This document shows positions 1-7,795 of a stretch of 64,000 nucleotides of DNA, in pieces. The position numbers were made by a program, and so were the translations under genes. Source of the stretch: G965267335 sp965267335. GTDB taxonomy: Bacteria; Bacteroidota; Bacteroidia; Cytophagales; JAAEPT01. The stretch lies in the NCBI GenBank assembly GCA_965267335.1, contig OZ253953.1:1612001-1676000 (forward strand), in the 5' to 3' direction. The notes beneath the pieces are model-generated. The model ran no database searches. It had not been told where the DNA came from and saw only the letters and a list, made by a program, of their open reading frames with translations. Every line of letters begins with the position of its first letter. Positions within the stretch are counted from its first letter, which is position 1.

Positions 1-589
1 GCGGTATATCCTTGCCCTCAGTCAATGCGATGTTCAATTGATGTTTTATCACCTGATAAGCCGTATTGGCGTTGTCATCCTGAACAGCCAGTTTTTGGTT
101 TTTTGCTTTTTTCTGAATGATTTTGGTGAATGCAGGAGCAAATTCGCTCTGGGAGTGCTCTACCTGGATAGAGTATATATTATTGAGTAAGGCGTACTGT
201 TGACTTTTTTCGGCCAGCTCTTCGGCTTTTTTTAGAAACTTCCATGCCGTGCGATCCCTGAGTTTTTCGAAAAGAAACTGACTCATGGATATCAGCCCCA
301 TGATCTGAGAGGCGGAGGTAGTATCGTCTTTTATTCGTTTTGTATAGATGTATTCATTGAGCTGTTTAATAAGTCTTTTTCGCGTAGCGTGGTAGGCTTC
401 GAGATTTCGGTCCTCAGGGTACAGCATATCGAGTAACTCATCTCTTGAATATTCATTATCTTCCTGTAGTACATTAAAAAGATCCAGGTCCTTTCTGGAA
501 TCCTTCTTCTTCAATCTGTTTATAAAGGTTTTAAAATCTTTAATGTCCTCCTTATCAAGAGTATGAATAATCTCACGAATGTCGTCCAT
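1..589 (-). CDS. Hypothetical helical protein (C-terminus outside the window)
   Basis: An open frame runs from an ATG at 589 leftwards off the window edge, giving 196 codons. The protein begins MDDIREIIHTLDKED and is rich in Lys, Glu, Leu and Gln. There is no signal peptide or membrane segment. The middle part reads like stacked amphipathic helices of the TPR kind (for example LFEKLRDRTAWKFLKKAEELAEK). I do not recognise a named family, so no function is proposed. It is transcribed away from the next operon, and the 128-base gap carries the divergent start regions. The gene is certainly coding (uninterrupted, with biased composition), but its full length is unknown. Confidence 0.75.
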   Translation of the reverse strand, partial: MDDIREIIHTLDKEDIKDFKTFINRLKKKDSRKDLDLFNVLQEDNEYSRDELLDMLYPEDRNLEAYHATRKRLIKQLNEYIYTKRIKDDTTSASQIMGLISMSQFLFEKLRDRTAWKFLKKAEELAEKSQQYALLNNIYSIQVEHSQSEFAPAFTKIIQKKAKNQKLAVQDDNANTAYQVIKHQLNIALTEGKDIP

Positions 590-710
590 GGTAAAAAGTC
601 CTTATTTCAGGTACAAAATAGCTAATTCAATTCTATTGACAATTAATTTCGTTCATTTTCAAAAGTCCGTATTGGTAAAGAAATGTTCTGTCTTGAATTA
701 ATACAATTAA

Positions 711-718
711 TATTCTTG
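711..718 (+). promoter_or_regulatory. Probable -7 box for the operon at 736
   Basis: TATTCTTG differs at one base from the Bacteroidota -7 consensus TAnnTTTG. Its last base overlaps a possible GTG start at 718, which argues that translation starts at the ATG at 736 instead. Confidence 0.4.
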
Positions 719-735
719 TGAAAAGATTATTTACC

Positions 736-1164
736 ATGAATAAAATTTCGATTACACTATCCATAGCCTTTATCGTAATTTGTATCAACAATGTCCTGGG
801 GGTCTTTTATCCACCAAGTAGTATATTGTTTACTCCATTAACTCTATCCATTCTTGCTTTGATAGTTCTAATAATTCGGTGTGAATTAAAATCAGTTTGG
901 GTCAGTTCCTTGCTGGCAGGGTTAATTGGACTTAATGACATAGGGATTAAATTATTTGCTGGGGGTAGGCATGATTGGCAAGGTCAGGGTTGGATACATA
1001 TAACATTGATTACTGGTCTTATTCCTGCTTACATAATTTTGATCGCAGGTTTGTTTTCACTGAATTATAGTGATTCAAATGTCAATAAGTGGATAGCAAT
1101 TATTTTATTTCCAATCTTGATGGCCTGGCATATATTATGTTTTATGGAGCTCGGTATTGAATAG
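736..1164 (+). CDS. Small integral membrane protein, unknown function
   Basis: This encodes a 142-aa hydrophobic protein with about four membrane segments (roughly residues 5-25, 30-50, 85-108 and 118-138) separated by short polar loops, one containing GGRHDWQGQGW. I do not recognise the family. The frame is open from a GTG at 718, but that codon overlaps a promoter-like box, so the ATG at 736 is preferred. It is first in a tight four-gene operon; the next gene starts 3 bases after its stop. Membrane location is inferred from composition only. Confidence 0.7.
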   Translation: MNKISITLSIAFIVICINNVLGVFYPPSSILFTPLTLSILALIVLIIRCELKSVWVSSLLAGLIGLNDIGIKLFAGGRHDWQGQGWIHITLITGLIPAYIILIAGLFSLNYSDSNVNKWIAIILFPILMAWHILCFMELGIE

Positions 1165-1167
1165 AAT

Positions 1168-1887
1168 ATGACAGAGATTATGGGTTGCTATACTAAATAC
1201 AAAGGCATTGAATTACTCAAAAGTATATTGAAATGGTTGAAATATGCCATTATCAGTATAGCGGGTATGACAGCCTTATATTTCCTGATGGCTTGGATAC
1301 TCACCATAATTCCAACCAACTCTGATTTTGAAGAGACGCCAGACGGAATTGAAGTTTATCTGGTCTCCAACGGTATGCATGTTGACGTTTGCCTACCGAA
1401 ATCAGAATTGCAGCCTCTTCTGAAATCGGAGTCTTTCACCATGGATGATGATAAGGTTCAGTATTATTCTCTGGGTTGGGGTGATCAGGGCTTTTACATA
1501 TACACACCCTCCTGGGATGATTTGAAGATTTCAACAGCGTTGTATGCTATGTTTTGGCCGAGTCCGACCGCGATGCACGTCTCTTACAGATATGATACTC
1601 CTGTGCCAGGCGAAAAAGTGAAAAAAGTACTGATTTCGCGTGAACAACTGCAGAGCATGGCAATGTTCATTGACGAATCTTTTCAGACGGACAACAGCGG
1701 ACACTATATATCCATACCAGTTGAAAATGACTACTATCCGATGGTAGATGAGTTTTTTGAAGCAAAAGGAAATTATTTTATGCTCTATACCTGCAATGTA
1801 TGGAGTAATGAATGTATCAAAGCAGGAGGAATCAAAACCGCAACATGGGCTCCATTTGAGTGGTGTATTTTATATCATTTTGAATAA
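1168..1887 (+). CDS. TIGR02117/DUF2459 family membrane-anchored protein
   Basis: This is a 239-aa protein with one N-terminal membrane segment (about residues 24-46). A conserved soluble domain follows, starting with the hallmark EVYLVSNGMHVDVCLP. Later stretches (LGWGDQGFYIYTP, and a C-terminal TCNVWSNECIKAGG) also match the family pattern as I remember it. The family has no firmly established activity; its Cys/His/Asn-containing blocks resemble papain-like folds, but that is inference. It sits 3 bases after the previous gene and 3 before the next, so all four genes are probably co-transcribed. A second Met at residue 5 is an alternative start. Confidence 0.75.
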   Translation: MTEIMGCYTKYKGIELLKSILKWLKYAIISIAGMTALYFLMAWILTIIPTNSDFEETPDGIEVYLVSNGMHVDVCLPKSELQPLLKSESFTMDDDKVQYYSLGWGDQGFYIYTPSWDDLKISTALYAMFWPSPTAMHVSYRYDTPVPGEKVKKVLISREQLQSMAMFIDESFQTDNSGHYISIPVENDYYPMVDEFFEAKGNYFMLYTCNVWSNECIKAGGIKTATWAPFEWCILYHFE

Positions 1888-1890
1888 TCT

Positions 1891-2712
1891 GTGATTAACT
1901 TTATGCTTGCTAAACCGTTTAAAAGATGTATGATCATTGCTTTATGTGTTATCGCATTCCTTTATGCACTCATTAGTGTGGTTGTATACTTTTATCAGGA
2001 GCGGTTGATTTTTTATCCTGAAAAAATTCCAGCTCATTTTCAATATCGATTTGATAATCCATATGAGGAAGTCAATCTCAAAACCAATGACGGTGAGACA
2101 ATTAACTCGATCTGGTTCAAGCAGAAAGATTCAAGAGGTGTGATTTTATATTTTCATGGTAATGCCGGTTGCGTAGGTGGCTGGGGGGAAGTGTACAACG
2201 ATTTTAAGAATTTTGGGTACGATTTGTTCATGATTGATTACAGGTCCTATGGGAAAAGCACGGGATCACTTTCTCAGAAGGTACTTTTTAAGGATGCAAT
2301 GCTGGCTTACAAATTTGTAAGAAAACATTATTCCAATAATGAGGTCATAGTTTTTGGTCGATCACTTGGCTCCGGGATTTCTCTGAACCTATGTACGAAG
2401 GTTAATCCAAAGCAGTTGATACTTGAGACTCCTTACTTAAGTATGAAGGCAATGGCCGACAAAACGATTCCCTGGCTTCCGGTTTCATTGATACTAAAAT
2501 ATCCTATAAGGTCTGACCGTTTTATTAAAAAGGTAAAATGTCCTATTGATATTATTCATGGAACAGATGATGAATTGATTCCTTTTGGCCAGGCAGTTAA
2601 ACTCTCCGCTTTAAGAGAAAATGTCGGGTTTTATAAAATTGATGGAGGTCATCATATGGATTTATCCTTGTTCCCTGAGTATCACGAAATACTTAAAGAG
2701 ATTATTAAATGA
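1891..2712 (+). CDS. Alpha/beta hydrolase (BEM46/FrsA-like)
   Basis: This 273-aa protein has an N-terminal membrane anchor (about residues 12-33) followed by an alpha/beta-hydrolase domain. The oxyanion region is YFHGNAGCVGGW. The nucleophile elbow is GRSLGSG with Ser158, the acid is in HGTDDELIP, and the catalytic His is in GGHH near the C-terminus. Together these give a complete Ser-Asp-His triad. The substrate is not evident; relatives are esterases or peptidases facing the membrane. The start is GTG at 1891, with ATG at 1903 possible. Its stop overlaps the next gene's ATG by 4 bases, indicating translational coupling. Confidence 0.85.
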   Translation: MINFMLAKPFKRCMIIALCVIAFLYALISVVVYFYQERLIFYPEKIPAHFQYRFDNPYEEVNLKTNDGETINSIWFKQKDSRGVILYFHGNAGCVGGWGEVYNDFKNFGYDLFMIDYRSYGKSTGSLSQKVLFKDAMLAYKFVRKHYSNNEVIVFGRSLGSGISLNLCTKVNPKQLILETPYLSMKAMADKTIPWLPVSLILKYPIRSDRFIKKVKCPIDIIHGTDDELIPFGQAVKLSALRENVGFYKIDGGHHMDLSLFPEYHEILKEIIK

Positions 2713-3320
2713 TAAATCGAAAGTTTATACTGGTTCTGCTGTCATCTTTTAGTGCCTCTTTTCTTGCGTGGTGCCAGCCTGAAGAGAAGTTTGAGGTTGG
2801 TGATATTATTTTTCAAACATCCAACTCCGGACAAAGTAAGGCGATCCAGCTAGCAACCAACAGTAAATACAGTCACTGTGGTGTGATCGTAGAAGTGAAC
2901 GGTGAATTGTTAGTTCTCGAAGCTGTCCAACCGGTGAAACTTACCAATATTGACTCCTGGATCAAGCGGGGAGACGGGGGTAAGTATGTGTTGAGAAGGC
3001 TCAAAGACAATTCAGTAATCACTGATTCTATTAAGAAAGTGATTTCTGTTCAATCAAAGAAATACATAGGTAAACCGTATGATATCTACTTCAACTGGTC
3101 AGATGAAGAAATATACTGCTCGGAACTCGTCTGGAAAATCTATCAGTCAGCTATCGGTGTTCGGTTATGTAGCCTTCACCAATTGGGAGAATATAACCTT
3201 AGTCATCCTGCTGTAAAGCAGAAACTTAAGGAACGTTATGGCAATAACATCCCACTGACCGAAAATATGGTATCCCCGGCAGACATCTTTAATAGTAAGC
3301 TGTTAACGACTGTTAACTAG
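2709..3320 (+). CDS. YiiX/YebB-like permuted papain-fold hydrolase (NlpC/P60 superfamily)
   Basis: This is a 203-aa exported protein with a signal peptide of about 22 residues. After EVGDIIFQTSNSGQSKAIQLAT comes the His motif SKYSHCGVIVEV. The Cys motif lies late, in EIYCSELVWKIY, and this reversed His-then-Cys order is the signature of circularly permuted NlpC/P60 (YiiX) enzymes. Family members are thought to cleave amide or ester bonds in the cell envelope (murein or lipids); the substrate here is unknown. It is the last gene of the 736-3320 operon. Its TAG stop lies in a CTAG shared with the stop of a gene on the opposite strand. Confidence 0.85.
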   Translation: MINRKFILVLLSSFSASFLAWCQPEEKFEVGDIIFQTSNSGQSKAIQLATNSKYSHCGVIVEVNGELLVLEAVQPVKLTNIDSWIKRGDGGKYVLRRLKDNSVITDSIKKVISVQSKKYIGKPYDIYFNWSDEEIYCSELVWKIYQSAIGVRLCSLHQLGEYNLSHPAVKQKLKERYGNNIPLTENMVSPADIFNSKLLTTVN

Positions 3321-3460
3321 TTCTTCTGTATATAAGAACCTGAATTGTTTTTACCTGCATGCGGCTTTTTCTCTTTGTGACCAGACCACGCTTCGTGTGG
3401 TTTGTGCATACATGACGTCATCATTGCACCTGCAAAAAGTGCTAATACCAAATATCTCAT
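3317..3460 (-). CDS. Small predicted lipoprotein, 47 aa
   Basis: A 47-codon frame on the minus strand starts at ATG 3460. It encodes MRYLVLALFAGAMMTSC, a convincing lipoprotein signal ending in a lipobox-like Met-Thr-Ser-Cys (Cys17). A short basic, His-rich tail (about 30 residues, with KEKKPHAGK) follows. The stop codon CTA/TAG at 3317-3319 interlocks with the stop of the convergent YiiX-like gene in the palindrome CTAG. No family is recognised. The signal peptide and fit to the gap make it credible, though expression is unproven. Confidence 0.6.
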   Translation of the reverse strand: MRYLVLALFAGAMMTSCMHKPHEAWSGHKEKKPHAGKNNSGSYIQKN

Positions 3461-3607
3461 CTTAAAAAAGTTTTTATCGTGAGTAAGTTACTTCCGCAAA
3501 TGTGTTAGTAAATCATTGAAATTTCAATGCTGAGTAGCTTTTTTTAATAAAACTTTCGATGAACGCCTTGATTATCAAGATAACTGAAAAATAGTTGTTT
3601 CATGTGT

Positions 3608-3638
3608 TTTGTGTGCGCTTTCTATTTTCATAACTTTG
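3608..3638 (+). promoter_or_regulatory. Promoter of pyc
   Basis: TTTG at 3608-3611 and a perfect TAACTTTG at 3631-3638 are spaced by 19 bases. This matches the Bacteroidota sigma-ABfr -33/-7 arrangement. It predicts a leader of about 55-60 bases before the ATG at 3703. Confidence 0.75.
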
Positions 3639-3702
3639 GCAGGTTTTAGGTGAGGATTATTCTCACGAGTGAACAGATATTTAAAGGTAAGACACATACG
3701 TA

Positions 3703-6700
3703 ATGAGCCAGGAGCTGAAGAAAATCGACAAACTACTTGTAGCAAACAGAGGAGAGATTGCAATTAGAATACTAAGAGCTGCGTCTGAATTAAAGATCAG
3801 AACAGTAGCTATGTATACCTATGAAGACAGGTATTCACTACATCGATATAAAGCCGATGAAGCTTATCAGATTGGTAAGGATGAAGATCCACTCAGTCCT
3901 TACCTGGATATAGAGGGTATCATCGGGCTGGCCAAAGAACATAAGATTGATGCGATACACCCCGGTTATGGATTCCTCTCTGAGAATGTAAAATTTGCCA
4001 GAAGGTGCAAGGAAGAGGGAATCATCTTTGTCGGTCCGGAACCAGAAGTGATGGATCAGCTAGGTGACAAGGTGATGGCAAAAGAGATTGCCATAAAAGC
4101 TAATGTGCCGATTATTCAGGATAGTGAAGAAGATTTAGTTGATCTTGAAATAGCGAGAAAGGAAGCCAATAGAATCGGTTATCCTGTGATGTTAAAAGCA
4201 GCGGCCGGTGGTGGTGGTCGTGGAATGCGTGTCCTGAGAAATGAAGATGACCTGGAAAAGGGATTTCCTGCAGCTAAGAGTGAGGCAGAAAAATTCTTTA
4301 GTGACGACACTGTATTTCTTGAGAAATTCATCGACCAACCAAAGCATATAGAGGTACAGTTGATGGGAGATAATCACGGGAACATCGTCCACCTTTATGA
4401 GAGGGATTGTTCTGTTCAGAGAAGATTCCAAAAAGTTGTAGAGGTAGCGCCAAGTCCTGGTTTGAAGCAAGAGACAAAGGATAAAATTTATGAGCACGCG
4501 CTTGCCATAGCTAATACTGTAAATTATAATAATGTTGGTACGGTTGAGTTTCTTGTAGACAAGGACGAAAACATATTCTTTATTGAAGTAAACCCTAGGG
4601 TACAGGTTGAGCACACAATCACTGAACAAGTTACGGGTGTTGATATCGTGAGGTCTCAGATTCTTATTGCCAAGGGACACCAGCTTTCTGATCCGGGTAT
4701 ATTCATAAGAAGCCAGGACGACATCAAGGTAAATGGTTTTGCGGTTCAATGTCGGGTTACAACAGAAGACCCTGCGGCTGATTTCAAGCCGGATTACGGA
4801 ACTATTATTGCTTACAGGAATGCCGGTGGTATGGGGATAAGACTGGATGAAGGTAGTTGTTATCCAGGGGTTAAAATTTCTCCTTTCTTTGATTCCATGT
4901 TGGTGAAAGTAACAGCCTGGGGCCGTACATTGCGTGGTGCGTCAGAAAGACTTCACAGAACATTAAGAGAATTCAGAATTAGAGGTGTCAAAACCAATAT
5001 TGGTTTCCTCGAAAATGTGATTACTCATGAAATATTTGCTAAAGGAGAGTGCACAGTAAACTTTATCGGTGACCACCCTGAGCTTTTCAAAATGGCTCGT
5101 AGGCTGGATCGGGGAACGAAAACCGTCAAGTATCTGGCGAACGTCTCGGTCAATGGACATCCCAACGTCAAGGAAGTTGACAGGTCGAAAACCTTCAACA
5201 TTCCAATTATACCTTCGTTTGACAAATATGGAGAGTTTCCCAAAGGGACTAAGGATAAATTAAATGAGCTTGGAAGAGAAGGTTTCTGTGAATGGCTGAA
5301 GAATGAAAAACCGATTCACTATACAGATACAACTTTCCGGGATGCTCACCAATCTCTGTTAGCAACCCGAGTACGTACAAGGGATATTGTAGCAGTTACT
5401 GAAAGCTACGCAAAGAACAACCCGGAGGTATTTTCTGCAGAAGTATGGGGAGGAGCTACTTTTGATGTCGCCATGCGATTCCTTCATGAGTGTCCTTGGA
5501 GACGACTACGGAAAATACGATCAACAATGCCAAATATTTTACTGCAGATGCTCCTTAGAGGGTCCAATGCAGTGGGATATAAAGCATACCCTGACAACCT
5601 TATAGAAAAATTCATTGAAAAAGCAGCTGAAAATGGAATCGATATTTTCAGAATTTTCGACTCTCTGAACTGGGTTGAAGCAATGAAAGTCAGTATTAAA
5701 GCTGTTCGCGAGAACACCGATTCACTGGCCGAAGTTGCCATAGGCTACACGGGAGATATTACGAATCCTGAAAAGAAAAAATACAACCTTCAGTACTATG
5801 TCGACCTTGCTAAGCAATTGGAAGATGAAGGAGCTCATATTCTTGCCGTTAAAGACATGGCAGGCTTACTAAAGCCAAGAGCAGCAGAAATTTTGATACC
5901 TGCGTTGAAGGAGGCGGTTGATATTCCAATTCATTTACATACGCATGACACTTCAGGCAACCAGATTGCAACTTATATGAAAGCAGTTGAAGCCGGTGTG
6001 GATGTAGTAGATTGTGCAATTAGTTCAATGAGTGGTTTGACCTCTCAACCGAACTTCAATTCATTCCTTGCCTTGATGGAAGGACACGAAAGAGAGAATA
6101 AGTTAAATATTCATTCCCTCAATGAATTCTCAAATTATTGGGAAGATCTTCGTGAGTATTACTATCCATTTGAATCGGGATTAAAGGCAGGTACAGCTCA
6201 GGTCTATGATCACGAGATTCCCGGAGGACAGTATTCAAACTTAAAACCACAAGCTGCTTCAGTGGGGCTTGTTGGGGAAGCTTTTGAAAAAGTAAAAGAG
6301 AACTATGCCGTAGTTAACAAAATGTTCGGAGATATCGTTAAGGTAACCCCGAGCTCTAAAGTTGTTGGTGATATGGCAATCTTCATGACATCCAACGGAT
6401 ACACCCCGCAGGATATCATGAACCCTGAAAACAACAATATAGCTTTCCCGGAATCTGTTAAAAGTTTCTTCCGTGGTGACTTAGGTCAACCTGTTGGAGG
6501 GTTCCCTAAAGAACTTCAGAAAATTATCCTCAAAGGTGAGAAGCCATATGAAGGTCGTCCGAATGAGCACCTGGAACCTGTAGACTTTGATAAAGAATTT
6601 AAGGAATTTCAGAATAAGTACACAGAGTACGCTGATTTCCTTGACTTCCTGTCTTACAAATTATACCCGAAGGTTTTTGATGATTATTACAAGTTCAACA

Positions 6701-7158
6701 ATGAATTCGGTTATGTAACGCATATTCCTACGAAGGCCTTCTTCTATGGACTGGAGCATGGTGAAGAAATCCTTGTCCCTATAAGTGAAGGAAAGACAAT
6801 CATGGTGAAGATGCTATACATTCTTTCACCAGATGAGAACGGAATGCGTACAGTTGGGTTTGAATTGAATGGTCAAACCAGAAGGATACAAGTAAGAGAC
6901 GAATCATATAAATCGAAAGTAACGGTCAACCGAAAGGCACAAGGAGATAATGAAATTGGAGCACCACTTCAAGGTAAGTTATCAAGCATTTTAGTAAAAC
7001 CTGGTCAGGAAGTTGATGAAAGTTCACCGCTGTTTACGATTGAGGCAATGAAAATGGAAAGTACCATAACCGCTCCAGGTAATGGAAAGGTAAAAAGTGT
7101 TGCCCTAATGGAAGGAACAATGGTAGAACAAGACGATCTCGTAATTGAGCTGGAGTAA
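3703..7158 (+). CDS. pyc: Pyruvate carboxylase
   Basis: This 1151-aa protein is a full-length single-chain pyruvate carboxylase, which makes oxaloacetate from pyruvate, bicarbonate and ATP to refill the TCA cycle. The biotin carboxylase half (about residues 7-460) begins LLVANRGEIAIRI and has the ATP-grasp glycine loop GGGGRGMR near residue 170. The carboxyltransferase domain starts near residue 540 with TFRDAHQSLLATRVR and contains metal-binding HLHTHD. It is followed by the PYC/OADA region, and the C-terminal biotinyl domain carries the lysine in EAMKMES (Lys1117). It stands alone with its own promoter and no partner subunits. The cell also has separate accC and accB, so this enzyme is not the acetyl-CoA carboxylase. 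Confidence 0.97.
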   Translation: MSQELKKIDKLLVANRGEIAIRILRAASELKIRTVAMYTYEDRYSLHRYKADEAYQIGKDEDPLSPYLDIEGIIGLAKEHKIDAIHPGYGFLSENVKFARRCKEEGIIFVGPEPEVMDQLGDKVMAKEIAIKANVPIIQDSEEDLVDLEIARKEANRIGYPVMLKAAAGGGGRGMRVLRNEDDLEKGFPAAKSEAEKFFSDDTVFLEKFIDQPKHIEVQLMGDNHGNIVHLYERDCSVQRRFQKVVEVAPSPGLKQETKDKIYEHALAIANTVNYNNVGTVEFLVDKDENIFFIEVNPRVQVEHTITEQVTGVDIVRSQILIAKGHQLSDPGIFIRSQDDIKVNGFAVQCRVTTEDPAADFKPDYGTIIAYRNAGGMGIRLDEGSCYPGVKISPFFDSMLVKVTAWGRTLRGASERLHRTLREFRIRGVKTNIGFLENVITHEIFAKGECTVNFIGDHPELFKMARRLDRGTKTVKYLANVSVNGHPNVKEVDRSKTFNIPIIPSFDKYGEFPKGTKDKLNELGREGFCEWLKNEKPIHYTDTTFRDAHQSLLATRVRTRDIVAVTESYAKNNPEVFSAEVWGGATFDVAMRFLHECPWRRLRKIRSTMPNILLQMLLRGSNAVGYKAYPDNLIEKFIEKAAENGIDIFRIFDSLNWVEAMKVSIKAVRENTDSLAEVAIGYTGDITNPEKKKYNLQYYVDLAKQLEDEGAHILAVKDMAGLLKPRAAEILIPALKEAVDIPIHLHTHDTSGNQIATYMKAVEAGVDVVDCAISSMSGLTSQPNFNSFLALMEGHERENKLNIHSLNEFSNYWEDLREYYYPFESGLKAGTAQVYDHEIPGGQYSNLKPQAASVGLVGEAFEKVKENYAVVNKMFGDIVKVTPSSKVVGDMAIFMTSNGYTPQDIMNPENNNIAFPESVKSFFRGDLGQPVGGFPKELQKIILKGEKPYEGRPNEHLEPVDFDKEFKEFQNKYTEYADFLDFLSYKLYPKVFDDYYKFNNEFGYVTHIPTKAFFYGLEHGEEILVPISEGKTIMVKMLYILSPDENGMRTVGFELNGQTRRIQVRDESYKSKVTVNRKAQGDNEIGAPLQGKLSSILVKPGQEVDESSPLFTIEAMKMESTITAPGNGKVKSVALMEGTMVEQDDLVIELE

Positions 7159-7219
7159 CTGAGTAGAATGAGGTTATCCGTAAATTGTTGAAATTCAACG
7201 ACAAATGTGGGTAACTCAG
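7159..7219 (+). other. Nested dyad after pyc
   Basis: Starting right after the pyc stop, CTGAGT (7159-7164) can pair with ACTCAG (7214-7219). GTTATCC (7173-7179) is mirrored imperfectly by GGGTAAC (7209-7215). In the centre, GTTG (7187-7190) pairs with CAAC (7196-7199) across a 5-base loop. There is no T-tract, so it is not a classical terminator. It may form an RNA structure or bind a protein. Confidence 0.4.
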
Positions 7220-7251
7220 CTAAGTTTTCAACAGTGAACCATTTCTAGCAC

Positions 7252-7259
7252 TATCTTTG
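7252..7259 (+). promoter_or_regulatory. -7 box upstream of the 36-aa peptide gene
   Basis: TATCTTTG is a perfect TAnnTTTG match lying 36 bases before the ATG at 7296. No clear -33 TTG is seen at the usual spacing. It supports separate transcription of the small gene rather than read-through from pyc. Confidence 0.5.
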
Positions 7260-7295
7260 TTATATTGTTAACATTACCAAATGCTAGTTTAAATT

Positions 7296-7406
7296 ATGAG
7301 AAATAATAACACCAATTTTGGTACTGATTTAACCATTTTGGGATTAATCGGGTTGGGTTTGTTTGTAGCAGCAGGTTTTATCGCGGCTACAATTGTGTTG
7401 AGTTAA
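7296..7406 (+). CDS. 36-aa single-span membrane peptide (paralogue A)
   Basis: A short frame encodes a polar Asn-rich head (MRNNNTNFGTDL) and one hydrophobic helix ending in Ser36. It has its own -7 box 36 bases upstream and a strong terminator just downstream at 7430. An ungapped comparison with the 35-aa frame at 7610 shares F8, D11, L12, L15, L17, I18, G21, F23, V24, A26 and G27. Two independent neighbouring frames with the same length and pattern strongly suggest real genes. The function is unknown; a small subunit or regulator of a membrane complex is only a guess. Confidence 0.7.
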   Translation: MRNNNTNFGTDLTILGLIGLGLFVAAGFIAATIVLS

Positions 7407-7429
7407 ATCAGATTCTATCGCTATTTAAT

Positions 7430-7463
7430 AAAACCCCGGAGGTAAGACTTTCGGGGTTTTTTT
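7430..7463 (+). terminator. Rho-independent terminator after the 36-aa peptide gene
   Basis: The stem AAAACCCCG (7430-7438) pairs with CGGGGTTTT (7452-7460) and is followed by further T residues. It is a strong hairpin 23 bases after the small gene's stop. Confidence 0.9.
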
Positions 7464-7497
7464 AGTGTTTTTTAGCTCAGCCTAAAACAATCCCCTA

Positions 7498-7599
7498 TTT
7501 GGCGCCTCTGTAATAGGAGATATACTTACTGATGTTCAGATAGTTATCCACAATCTAAACTTTTTAATATGGATAACCGTGATATAAGTAAGCGCCAAA
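7498..7599 (+). other. 102-base nested dyad before the 35-aa peptide gene
   Basis: TTTGGCGC (7498-7505) is the exact reverse complement of GCGCCAAA (7592-7599). Inside it, CTTAC (7525-7529) pairs with GTAAG (7588-7592) and GTTATCC (7543-7549) with GGATAAC (7571-7577). The structure ends 10 bases before the ATG at 7610, so it could be a leader RNA or an operator array. I recognise no known riboswitch. Confidence 0.5.
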
Positions 7600-7609
7600 G
7601 TTACATCTC

Positions 7610-7717
7610 ATGATATTTAAGAGTTTTAAATTTACATCTGATCTTGCTATGCTGGCACTGATTTCAATGGGTACATTCGTGGTAGCCGGCTTAACAATTT
7701 TATTTCTTGCCTCCTGA
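7610..7717 (+). CDS. 35-aa single-span membrane peptide (paralogue B)
   Basis: This frame encodes MIFKSFKFTSDLAML followed by a hydrophobic helix ending LAS. It aligns without gaps to the 36-aa product at 7296 (11 identical positions over 35), including a shared Asp-Leu at the start of the helix and Gly-x-Phe-Val-x-Ala-Gly in it. A large nested dyad lies immediately upstream. It is 78 bases before cmk and has no obvious terminator, so it may be co-transcribed with cmk. No family is recognised. Confidence 0.65.
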   Translation: MIFKSFKFTSDLAMLALISMGTFVVAGLTILFLAS

Positions 7718-7795
7718 TACAATTTAATCTGATCAGTTAGTCAACAAATGAAAAATATGCTGGAGACCTAAGCGAATGTTCGCATATTTGTGGCA

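Noticed and set aside
4192..4749. 185-codon open frame antisense to pyc
   Set aside because: It mirrors the highly conserved ATP-grasp region of pyc, has no promoter or recognisable domain, and is explained by codon bias of the real gene. The same holds for the antisense frames at 39696-40205 (in accC), 50303-50872 (in greA/HIT) and 55088-55597 (in the permease).
7544..7552. Perfect DnaA box TTATCCACA
   Set aside because: Only one exact copy is seen, with no cluster, no dnaA or dnaN nearby and no AT-rich unwinding element. One exact 9-mer is expected by chance at this scale, and it forms part of a local dyad.
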